A stretch of DNA of 64,000 bases. Source: Lacibacter cauensis. Its GTDB lineage: Bacteria > Bacteroidota > Bacteroidia > Chitinophagales > Chitinophagaceae. Position numbers and translations under genes: made by a program. Of the stretch, positions 26,348 to 32,940 are shown one piece after another. A model generated the notes under the pieces. It was not told the origin of the DNA. It made no database searches and worked only from the letters and a program-made list of their open reading frames with translations. Position 1 is the stretch's first letter. Each line of letters starts with the position of its first letter. Where the stretch lies: positions 54,513 to 118,512 of the forward strand of contig NZ_VLLE01000008.1 in the NCBI RefSeq assembly GCF_007830055.1. Reading direction: 5' to 3'.

Positions 26348-27145
26348 TTATAAAATTAATTGTCCTTCTAAAACGGTTACAGCCTCACCTAAAATGAAAA
26401 CTTTGTCTTCCAAAAGTTCAGTACCCATTATTCCTGTTCTTAATGAAGATTGATAGGCATTCAATTTTGTTTTGTTCAATTTTGTCACCCAATATTTTGT
26501 CAAAAAAGTTTGAACACCACCTGTTACTGGGTCTTCATTCGTTCCTGCCCAGGGCCAAAAATATCTGTAATGAAAATCAAATTCTTCGCTGTCTGAAATA
26601 GCTGTAACTAATACACCGTTTATTCCTGTATATGAATTGATCAATGCGGTAAAATCAGGTCTCAAATTTGCCAACGCAATCGCACTTTCTATTTCAAGTA
26701 AAATAATTTTATATACTGGGTTGTATCGTTTATTGATCATTTCAGAAATTCCAAGTGCATCTAACATACTTTTTGGAACGTCAATTTCTTCCGTGTCATA
26801 AACAGGAAATTGCATTCTGATTTTATTTTCTATTTTCTCAATAAAAAGTTCAATATTGTTACAGTTAATAAATTTTATATTGTCAAACGAGGTTGTATCG
26901 AAAACAATTTTTGACGAAGCTAATGTGGCGTGTCCACACAAAGGAATTTCAACTTTTGGCGTAAAAAATCGTATGCTATACTTGTTGTCTGCTATCTGTC
27001 GTATAAATGCAGTTTCAGAAAAGCCAATTTCAGTTGCAATTTTTTGCATTAAGTCAGCGTCTAATTCTGTGTCAGGAAGGCAAACTGCTGCCGGGTTTCC
27101 TTTAAATTTTTCATTTGTAAAAGAGTCTACGAAATATGTTTTCAT
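26348..27145 (-). CDS. PhzF-family isomerase/epimerase-like protein
   Basis: A 265-residue protein with PhzF-family signatures: 'DSFTNEKFKGNPAAVCL' at the start, 'GFSETAF' with the catalytic Glu near residue 44, 'IRFFTPKVEIPLCGHATLAS' and the C-terminal 'WAGTNEDPVTGGVQTFL'. The fold is two similar diaminopimelate-epimerase-like halves. The exact substrate is unknown; the family includes phenazine-pathway and other isomerases. It lies in a cassette with the DinB-like gene. Confidence 0.85.
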   Translation of the reverse strand: MKTYFVDSFTNEKFKGNPAAVCLPDTELDADLMQKIATEIGFSETAFIRQIADNKYSIRFFTPKVEIPLCGHATLASSKIVFDTTSFDNIKFINCNNIELFIEKIENKIRMQFPVYDTEEIDVPKSMLDALGISEMINKRYNPVYKIILLEIESAIALANLRPDFTALINSYTGINGVLVTAISDSEEFDFHYRYFWPWAGTNEDPVTGGVQTFLTKYWVTKLNKTKLNAYQSSLRTGIMGTELLEDKVFILGEAVTVLEGQLIL

Positions 27146-27450
27146 GTTTAAATGTTCTAAGGCGTTTTGGAGTTCTTAAAAAATAACACACAACAAAATT
27201 ACGCAACGCAAACAAATTTCTAATCAGTTAATTTTCAATACTTGCCATCTGCGTTTTTTACATTGTTGGGTTGCACAATTGCACGCATTCTAAAGCCCAT
27301 GCTCAACTAAATCTGCAAGCGGGCTTGTACTATTTACTTGATGGTTGGAGTCTTCTTCAACCGGTTTCTTTTTTAGGGTATTGTTGCGGTTGGCGGGTTC
27401 ACCAACCTATACGAAAAAGCAGCAAACCTCATATTGCCTGCTGGCTTTCG
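27146..27450. other. Spacer with a double-hairpin repeat and a partial attC-like arm
   Basis: The gap has no gene. It contains the second double-hairpin element (27342-27408) and at 27423-27442 a right-arm-like CAAACCTCATATTGCCTGCT close to the stop of the gene at 27451. A matching left arm is not obvious, as in the spacer at 24213-24433. Confidence 0.4.
27342..27408. repeat. Double-hairpin repeat, copy 2
   Basis: GGTTGGAG / CTTCAACC (27343-27362, TCTT loop) followed by GGTTTCTTTTTT, then GGTTGG / CCAACC (27388-27407). It matches the copy at 24300-24368 over its whole length, and both copies are followed by GCAGCAA(C/A)CC(C/T)CAT, so they belong to homologous cassette junctions. Confidence 0.6.
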
Positions 27451-28047
27451 TCACTTGTGTGATGAAAGCCAAATACTATCATTAGCCTTTGTCGTATAAT
27501 TCCATAATAGTTCATCATCAATTTTTCCTTCATAAAATATCTGTCCTCTGATGTCTGTCCAATTGTGATTATAATATGTCAGTACTTGCTTTATTGCTTC
27601 GCAATGTTTTTTGTCTAAAGGGTTTCCGTCTTTAAAGAATTTACCTTCTTTCGCATAAGTTGGGTAGTACTCAAAATATTTATCGGTCAAACCTGCTTGT
27701 TTAACCCAAATGTTTTTAAAATAGTCTTTGCTGCCAACAGAGTAAGCCCAATCACTTCGTTGTTTAATTAAGTCGCTGCTTGTCCTGTAAGAAAGTGTAC
27801 TGTCACCTTTGAAATGAATGGTCAAAAAGTATTCTGGTAAATATTTATTCGGTCCTTTTGTACTGGAACTGTTCCAATTGTCTATTAAGTCAACAACTTG
27901 GTCAGTGGTCAAGCGTAAGGAAACTGTGTCAAACTGCTTGCGAATTTCAACATAGCTAACATAGTCTTTGTCCACCTTTTGTTTGTCATTAAAAGAACTA
28001 TAACAAGATGCAAGGAAAAGTGATATGATTATTAGAGAATGCCTCAT
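27451..28047 (-). CDS. Lipoprotein of unknown function (cassette gene)
   Basis: A 198-residue lipoprotein with lipobox LASC (Cys15). The mature part is rich in aromatic and charged residues, with no recognised motif. Its start codon is 7 bp from the attC-like site at 28054, and a partial right-arm sequence follows its stop, so it appears to be a mobile cassette. Confidence 0.6.
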   Translation of the reverse strand: MRHSLIIISLFLASCYSSFNDKQKVDKDYVSYVEIRKQFDTVSLRLTTDQVVDLIDNWNSSSTKGPNKYLPEYFLTIHFKGDSTLSYRTSSDLIKQRSDWAYSVGSKDYFKNIWVKQAGLTDKYFEYYPTYAKEGKFFKDGNPLDKKHCEAIKQVLTYYNHNWTDIRGQIFYEGKIDDELLWNYTTKANDSIWLSSHK

Positions 28048-28053
28048 AAGATT

Positions 28054-28254
28054 GCAGGCAACGAGCAGGGCTTTATGTAGGTTAGAAAATAGTATTCTGT
28101 CTGCCCATAACCGCTACTGATTGAAAACATGTTGATGAAGTTAAGTACATAAGTTAATAGGTATTCGTCTGACCGAACTGAACCAAGGAATTGCAAATAG
28201 CTGATTATGTTATGATGTGCCCAACTTGCATAAAACCAAATGTTGTACGCCGCC
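28054..28254 (-). repeat. attC-like site with long loop
   Basis: Left arm GCAACGAGCAGGGCTTTATG (28058-28077) mirrors right arm CATAAAACCAAATGTTGTAC (28229-28248) with an extra base on the right side. It ends 15 bp from the stop of the gene at 28269. An open frame across it (28044-28268, minus) reads through both arms and is not taken as a gene. Confidence 0.45.
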
Positions 28255-28268
28255 TTTGGATAGTCCAA

Positions 28269-28700
28269 CTATATTTTGTCAAACGCTGTGTAATTATAAA
28301 GCCCTTCAACAAACTTCTCAAAAGTGTCACCGAGCGGAAGAAAATCCTTCTCGTCAGCAATCTTGGGCAAAAGTCCAAACTGGTAAGGGGTTTGTCGTTT
28401 GTCAATAACAAACATTTCTCCGCCACCATTTGTACCGATGCAAATTGCCCAGGGGAAAAATTCTGCGCAAGTGCCCTGCGTGCTTTTATAGATTGTGTCA
28501 ACTGGGTCGAAGTCAACAACAAATTCGTTTACGAGTCCGGCAAAACCGTTTGTAAACTTTAAAAAGTCTTTATAATCGGTCGGCAACTCTATACTCAATT
28601 GATTTTCTAACTCTGATATCTTTTTATCTGTTGCAGGCGGGTTAAATTCGTTTGCGTTGTCAGCAGTGTTAAGAAAATATCTTTTTATCAAGTCAGACAT
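28269..28700 (-). CDS. SMI1/KNR4-family protein (cassette gene)
   Basis: A 143-residue protein with SMI1/KNR4 features: 'PPATDKKISELENQLSIELPTDYKDFLKFTNGF', a central 'FFPWAICIGTNGGGEMFVIDK' strand pair and a C-terminal 'LPLGDTFEKFVEGLY'. The family is used as immunity proteins in polymorphic toxin systems and in many other roles. It sits between two attC-like sites as a single-gene cassette. Any immunity role would need a cognate toxin, not seen here. Confidence 0.85.
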   Translation of the reverse strand: MSDLIKRYFLNTADNANEFNPPATDKKISELENQLSIELPTDYKDFLKFTNGFAGLVNEFVVDFDPVDTIYKSTQGTCAEFFPWAICIGTNGGGEMFVIDKRQTPYQFGLLPKIADEKDFLPLGDTFEKFVEGLYNYTAFDKI

Positions 28701-28733
28701 ATAAAGATGAAAATTTTAGACTGTCAACCGGTT

Positions 28734-28935
28734 GCACACAACGTACGAGGCTTGCCGCAAGGCTGGAATTGCTGCTGTGTCTGCCCGGCAACCGAAGCCG
28801 ATTAAAAAACTAATGTTGAAGTTAACAACTAAAAGCCAAATAGAATTCGGTCAAGCCCGATATTAGTTGATAGTAGTACAACAGCCGATTGTTATTCCGT
28901 CCGCCAGCCTTTCGGCAAACCTTTTGTTAGCGGTT
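28734..28935 (-). repeat. attC-like site with long loop and a strong inner stem
   Basis: Left GGCTTGCCGCAAGGCTGG (28749-28766) pairs with right CCAGCCTTTCGGCAAACC (28904-28921) with two mismatches, flanked by ACAACG on the left and GTTAGCGG on the right. The loop holds GAAGTTAACAACTAAAAGCC (28818-28837), identical to part of the site at 25701. It ends 7 bp from the stop of the methyltransferase gene. Confidence 0.5.
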
Positions 28936-28942
28936 CGTTGTT

Positions 28943-29719
28943 CTATTTGTTGGTCGCTGGCCTTGAAATTATTAATCTCAAAGCACAAGTAAAAGTTGGT
29001 TGAGTTCTGAAATGTCCATACTTTTTATCCCATTCTCCTGATTGTAAATCGTCTTGCAGCGATTGAACTAATTTTTCTTCAACGCCTTTTGGCAAAAATC
29101 CCCAAGCAGATTGTGATAAACGGACTTCCTTTTCTAAAAAAGCTTCTGGTCTGCCATAAAATGCTTCTTGAAATCCGTCTACGCAGTCTAAAGGAATTGG
29201 AATTGCAACAACTTCGCAATTTCCACCAAGAGAGTTTTTTATAAAATCAATGGTCGGATAACGAGCTTTTTCAACTTCAATTAGTTCTGGAAAATAATGC
29301 ACATTCCAAAAGTTATCTAACTCCGCAGGGTCAAAAGTCATTATAATAACTTGTCCTTTTGTAACCCTTCGCAATTCCTTTAAACCTTTGTTTATATCTG
29401 GCCAATGATGTACAGTTATCATAGCCATTGAAGCGTCAAAGGAATTATCATCAAAAGGTAAATTATCAGCTTTGGCATTAATGGCAGGAATTTTTCCATT
29501 CTCAAGTCTTTGAGAACGCATTACAATTGATGGTTCAACAGCAACAACATATCTGTCGATTGGTTCGTATGAGCCTGTACCTGCTCCAACATTTAAAATT
29601 GTTATTGCATCGGCTAATGCATCGGATACATACTTTGCAATTCTCGTGTCTGTCTGCCGATAACCTGAATATTTTTGTCCAAGTTTATCGTAATCAAATG
29701 CTGGATTTTCTATTTTCAT
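28943..29719 (-). CDS. Class I SAM-dependent methyltransferase (cassette gene)
   Basis: A 258-residue protein with a Methyltransf_11-type core: motif I 'ITILNVGAGTGSYE' (residues about 37-49), acidic post-I 'VVAVEPS', 'NLPFDDNSFDASMAMITVHHW' as motif II/III and a later 'ELRRVTKGQVIIMTFDP'. The target is unknown. As a single gene between attC-like sites at 28734 and 29751 it is a typical cassette cargo. Confidence 0.85.
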   Translation of the reverse strand: MKIENPAFDYDKLGQKYSGYRQTDTRIAKYVSDALADAITILNVGAGTGSYEPIDRYVVAVEPSIVMRSQRLENGKIPAINAKADNLPFDDNSFDASMAMITVHHWPDINKGLKELRRVTKGQVIIMTFDPAELDNFWNVHYFPELIEVEKARYPTIDFIKNSLGGNCEVVAIPIPLDCVDGFQEAFYGRPEAFLEKEVRLSQSAWGFLPKGVEEKLVQSLQDDLQSGEWDKKYGHFRTQPTFTCALRLIISRPATNK

Positions 29720-29750
29720 TTTCTATTTTAATGGTGTCACTCTACAATGA

Positions 29751-29957
29751 CCGCTAACGTTCACAGCTTTGCGGTCGGCGGGGCAATTCTTTTACGTCGC
29801 CCCAGGCGACGGGTGCTGAACGGTGTTACTAAAGATAAAATTTTATTCAAAAGTCAAATAGATAAAAGTCAGCCGGTACAAAAGCTAAATAGTATTACAG
29901 GTGATGACCGACGCTTTGCGTCGCCCCCTGCTGCCGCAAAACTGCATGTTGGCTGCT
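29751..29957 (-). repeat. attC-like site with long loop
   Basis: Left arm GCTAACGTTCACAGCTTTGC (29753-29772) mirrors right arm GCAAAACTGCATGTTGGCTG (29936-29955), with the same asymmetric extra bases as the other sites. The loop contains a further palindromic pair around CGTCGCCCC. It ends 6 bp from the stop of the next lipoprotein gene. Confidence 0.5.
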
Positions 29958-29962
29958 GCTTT

Positions 29963-30502
29963 CTATGCTTCTCCATTAACCATAAAATAGGAAAATGTAT
30001 TCGTCGACAAATTTATTGTTAGACTAAAATAACAGTTGCCGCCGTCTTTAACCGTCAATATTTCTTTTCTCCAATTTGCAAAGTCAGAACAAAAGCAATT
30101 AACCCAAACTTCCTTTTGTCCTGCTGAGTTGAGGAAGGGTAAATACTGTCTTTTGTATCTTGATAAGTCAATTACAAAGTCGTCAACCTTTAAATTGTAT
30201 TCTGGATGTTCTTTTGATAATGTGTCAAACTTTAGTTTTTGCTCTGGATTGTAATTGTCAACACATTGTTTAAGGATGATGTCAATTTCTTCAATTTCAG
30301 CTCTTGTTAAAAGAGTAGGGTTGGTGTTGTTCGAAAGCGAAGTGTTAGTTGTGTCAAAATTTAGGATTACATAATTAGATGTGTCATTACTATGAATGTT
30401 TACTTCTGCTGTTTTAGTCTGATTATTTGTTGTTTGTCCGCATGATAATAAGAAAAGAAGTAAAAAGGCGGGAAGCTTCAGGAGTGTCAAATTTGTATTC
30501 AT
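29963..30502 (-). CDS. Lipoprotein of unknown function (cassette gene)
   Basis: A 179-residue lipoprotein when started at MNTNLTLLK (30502); the alternative upstream start adds 12 residues without a signal function. Lipobox LLSC. The mature part is beta-rich with two Cys near NCFC. No family is recognised. The attC-like site at 29751 follows its stop. A GCAGCCAACACG sequence at 30545-30556 resembles a left arm of the next site, whose right arm is missing. Confidence 0.6.
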   Translation of the reverse strand: MNTNLTLLKLPAFLLLFLLSCGQTTNNQTKTAEVNIHSNDTSNYVILNFDTTNTSLSNNTNPTLLTRAEIEEIDIILKQCVDNYNPEQKLKFDTLSKEHPEYNLKVDDFVIDLSRYKRQYLPFLNSAGQKEVWVNCFCSDFANWRKEILTVKDGGNCYFSLTINLSTNTFSYFMVNGEA

Positions 30503-30727
30503 TTTATTTAGTAAGATGCAAAGATGTACGGACTCCATAAAGTAGCAGCCAACACGTATATTGATGTTATTATACGCAGTGCTAATTTAAAAAACGTTTT
30601 TTGATAATCAATAAGTTAATGTTCAACATTATGTATTGTTGTTAGTACAATACATTTTACCATTCAATTCCTTCTTTCTGCCTAAGATCATCAAATGGGC
30701 TAACAATATTAACCAGCTTTCTTCCCG

Positions 30728-30784
30728 GCAACGTCTCCCTGTAATGAGTTGCAAGTTTGCTTAACAGCCCGGGGAGGACGTTGC
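30728..30784. repeat. REP-like palindrome next to the RAYT remnant
   Basis: GCAACGTCTCCC (30728-30739) mirrors GGGAGGACGTTGC (30772-30784) across a ~32-nt loop. It lies 7 bp past the stop of the transposase remnant. A weaker copy lies on the other side at 31439-31497. Confidence 0.6.
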
Positions 30785-30791
30785 GTATAAT

Positions 30792-31407
30792 TTATATCTT
30801 CTTCTCTTCAGTCAAATCAATATCCAGCAATAATGCATAACCTGTTATATCATAAATGCCTTGCTCATGGGTTGCATAGTACATAGCAGAACTATGTACA
30901 TAATCTGCTGGACTTTTGCACAAATCCCATTTCCCCCTGCAAGGATTCATATGAAAATAATCCAGTTTTTGCTGAATAAACGCTTCCGAATCGCATTTTT
31001 TCCAATCGAATGACAATTCCCATACGTTATGCTTTTTATTATTTGCTTTTCGCTCCGCCTCCACATGCATACGCAATGTATTTAACATCGCTGTTTCTCC
31101 TTTGGCTTGCATGCGTTCTATTATTTCATAGGCTATAAATCGTTTGCCATTTCCAATGATTGTATTAATGGATTGATGGGTTTTTCGAAAACCAATTAAA
31201 ACATGCAGGTCCTGCCCGTCCGGTCAGGCGGGGATTAGGCATAATAACATAACCAGTAATATAATGTCCGTTTGATTTCAGATGATCGAACCAATTATAA
31301 ACGATGTCATACCCGTTTACAATTTCAATTAACGGCAGCCAATTTGTACAGGTAAACGTAATAGAGAAAATACCATCGGTAAATGGAATAGATGTTTTAA
31401 CTGGCAT
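30792..31407 (-). pseudogene. REP-associated tyrosine transposase (RAYT) broken in its HUH motif
   Basis: The 5' half (frame starting MPVKTSIPFTDGIFSITFTC) ends in ITGYVIMPN; the 3' half, in another frame, continues with LHVLIGFRKTHQSI and the catalytic-Tyr region LDYFHMNPCRGKW. A 22-bp insertion at 31211-31232 breaks the frame exactly within MPN-HLH, the HUH motif. Removing it restores one frame of 197 residues, a normal RAYT length. Family members are Y1 transposases (IS200-like) that act on REP hairpins. The gene is flanked by REP-like palindromes. It must be inactive as it stands. Confidence 0.85.
31211..31232. repeat. 22-bp palindromic insertion in the RAYT gene
   Basis: CCTGCCCG-TCCGG-TCAGGCGGG is an imperfect palindrome whose mismatches are G:T-compatible. 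Excising it leaves CATGCAGGT-GATTAGGCAT, the exact complement of the codons for MPNHLHV. No target duplication is visible. Confidence 0.75.
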
Positions 31408-31438
31408 AGCATAAATATAAAAATCTTCTTCGTTGTAC

Positions 31439-31497
31439 GCAACGTTCCCATTAAGCTTGGTACATATTTTTAGCTTTACTTTGTGGGAGACTTTACG
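31439..31497. repeat. Degenerate REP-like palindrome upstream of the RAYT remnant
   Basis: GCAACGTTCCC (31439-31449) against GGGAGACTTTACG (31485-31497) gives a weaker version of the palindrome at 30728-30784. It lies just before the presumed start of the transposase, so the remnant is bracketed by two copies. Confidence 0.45.
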
Positions 31498-31732
31498 GAG
31501 AAGAAACCTCGTTAAATAAAAAGGAAAATGACATTGAATAATTGATTCGGAAATGTATAGATCATTTTTCAAATGCCAACCGGCAATAAGTAAATGAACA
31601 CTTAGATCTTTACCCTAACTGCTGCAAAAAATAATTTCAAATAAATCTTTCCGACTTGTGATTATAGTGTGAGAAGCAATGATTTTTCAACAGGATCTTT
31701 GTTGAGCTAATCATTCTTAAAAACATAATGCT

Positions 31733-32194
31733 ATGTTCACCTCAATCACCTGGAACGATTACCTGGTCTTTATCTTGACCGTTCTGTTTCTTTACTACAC
31801 ATTCATTGCTGTGCGTTACTACAAATGGGAACTCTTAGCACTTTCAGGTATTCAAAAGGAATTACCTAATTCGAAGCAACTACAGTATGTCGACATCAAA
31901 CAGCAGTTTATTACTAACAGCAGTTACACAGATCAGCAAACTATCTCAGCTGTTGCAGACAATGAAGAAATCAGTGAAATAGTAAAAGCAGAAATCACCG
32001 CACTGTTTGCCAACAGCCCTGAAACAATTTCTTCAAACATACTAAGCGACTCATTGAATGCCATCCTCAGCAAGTATTCCTCCCGTCTACTCCAGCAAAG
32101 GCTGGATTTGAGTCGCTTTATACTGGAAGAATCCGGCAACTATTTTCCCGGTCTCCTCTCACAAAACGATGTTGAGCAGTTGTGGTTTGGATAG
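31733..32194 (+). CDS. Single-TM protein at the head of the transfer operon
   Basis: A 153-residue protein with one N-terminal membrane helix (residues about 10-27) and a soluble helical remainder. It precedes traE on the same strand at 93 bp, as do TraD-position proteins in Bacteroidetes transfer operons. No catalytic motif is visible; a role in conjugation is inferred from context. Confidence 0.55.
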   Translation: MFTSITWNDYLVFILTVLFLYYTFIAVRYYKWELLALSGIQKELPNSKQLQYVDIKQQFITNSSYTDQQTISAVADNEEISEIVKAEITALFANSPETISSNILSDSLNAILSKYSSRLLQQRLDLSRFILEESGNYFPGLLSQNDVEQLWFG

Positions 32195-32200
32195 TCCTGT

Positions 32201-32261
32201 AATGCTTCGCTGCACTGTGCAGGAGAACCAAGTGCGTATAGACAAGTAGCAGCGAAGCATT
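32201..32261 (+). promoter_or_regulatory. Long hairpin in the traE leader
   Basis: AATGCTTCGCTGC (32201-32213) and GCAGCGAAGCATT (32249-32261) are perfectly complementary over 13 bp with a 35-nt loop. It starts 7 bp past the preceding stop and ends 27 bp before the traE start codon. It may protect or attenuate the downstream transcript. Confidence 0.6.
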
Positions 32262-32287
32262 CCTTTAACCTTAAAAAAATTGCTACT

Positions 32288-32617
32288 ATGAAGAATAATC
32301 ATTTCATCAACAATCATTTCCTCAAACAGTTATTATTTACTGTCGCTACTGTTCTGTTATGTATTGTCGTTGCTTTTGCGCAGGATGGTAACGCCGGCAT
32401 CAATGAAGCCAATACGAAAGTGCGGAGTTATTTCGCTTCCGGGGTCAACCTGATGTATGCAGTTGGTGCCATTGTCGGGCTTATCGGCGCCATTAAAGTG
32501 TACCAGAAATGGAATAGCGGCGATCACGATACCGGAAAAGTTGCTTCTGCCTGGTTTGGCAGCTGTGTGTTCCTGGTAATTGTGGCTACTGTGCTTCGCT
32601 CATTCTTTGCTGTATGA
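32288..32617 (+). CDS. traE: Conjugative transposon pilin-like protein TraE (DUF4134)
   Basis: A 109-residue protein: signal sequence ending near AFAQ, then two membrane helices (residues about 55-73 and 88-107), a VirB2-like size and topology. The 'YFASGVNLMYAVGAIVGLIGAIKVYQKWNSGD' segment is characteristic of TraE/DUF4134. It overlaps traF by four bases. It probably forms a transfer pilus or channel subunit. Confidence 0.85.
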   Translation: MKNNHFINNHFLKQLLFTVATVLLCIVVAFAQDGNAGINEANTKVRSYFASGVNLMYAVGAIVGLIGAIKVYQKWNSGDHDTGKVASAWFGSCVFLVIVATVLRSFFAV

Positions 32618-32940
32618 TAAATAGTGTTTACTCGATCAATAAAAACATCAATAAGTCCATTGAGTTTAAGGGACTGAAGGCACAGTATATCTGGTATCTC
32701 GGTGGAGGACTGGTTTGTCTGTTGATCTTATTTGCCATGCTGTATCTCTGTGGATTTGGTTTACTGGTTTGCTTACCGGTTACTTTCATACTTGGTTCTG
32801 TACTGTTCATGCACATTTATAAACTCAGCAGAACCTATGGAGAATATGGCATGATGAAAAAAATCGCCAAGCGATCCATCCCACCTGTTATTAAAAACGA
32901 TTCATTGGTTCAACTCAAACAGCAATTAATCCATGCGTAA
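32614..32940 (+). CDS. traF: Conjugative transposon protein TraF (DUF4133)
   Basis: A 108-residue protein with 'INKNINKSIEFKGLKAQYIWYLGGG' at the start, the hallmark of TraF/DUF4133, and two membrane helices (about 30-52 and 55-75). VirB3-like in size and position between pilin and ATPase. It overlaps traE and the start of traG, so all three are translationally coupled. Confidence 0.85.
   Translation: MINSVYSINKNINKSIEFKGLKAQYIWYLGGGLVCLLILFAMLYLCGFGLLVCLPVTFILGSVLFMHIYKLSRTYGEYGMMKKIAKRSIPPVIKNDSLVQLKQQLIHA

Noticed and set aside
28044..28268. 74-codon minus-strand frame
   Set aside because: It runs through both arms of the attC-like site and has no family-like composition; it overlaps the start of the lipoprotein gene.
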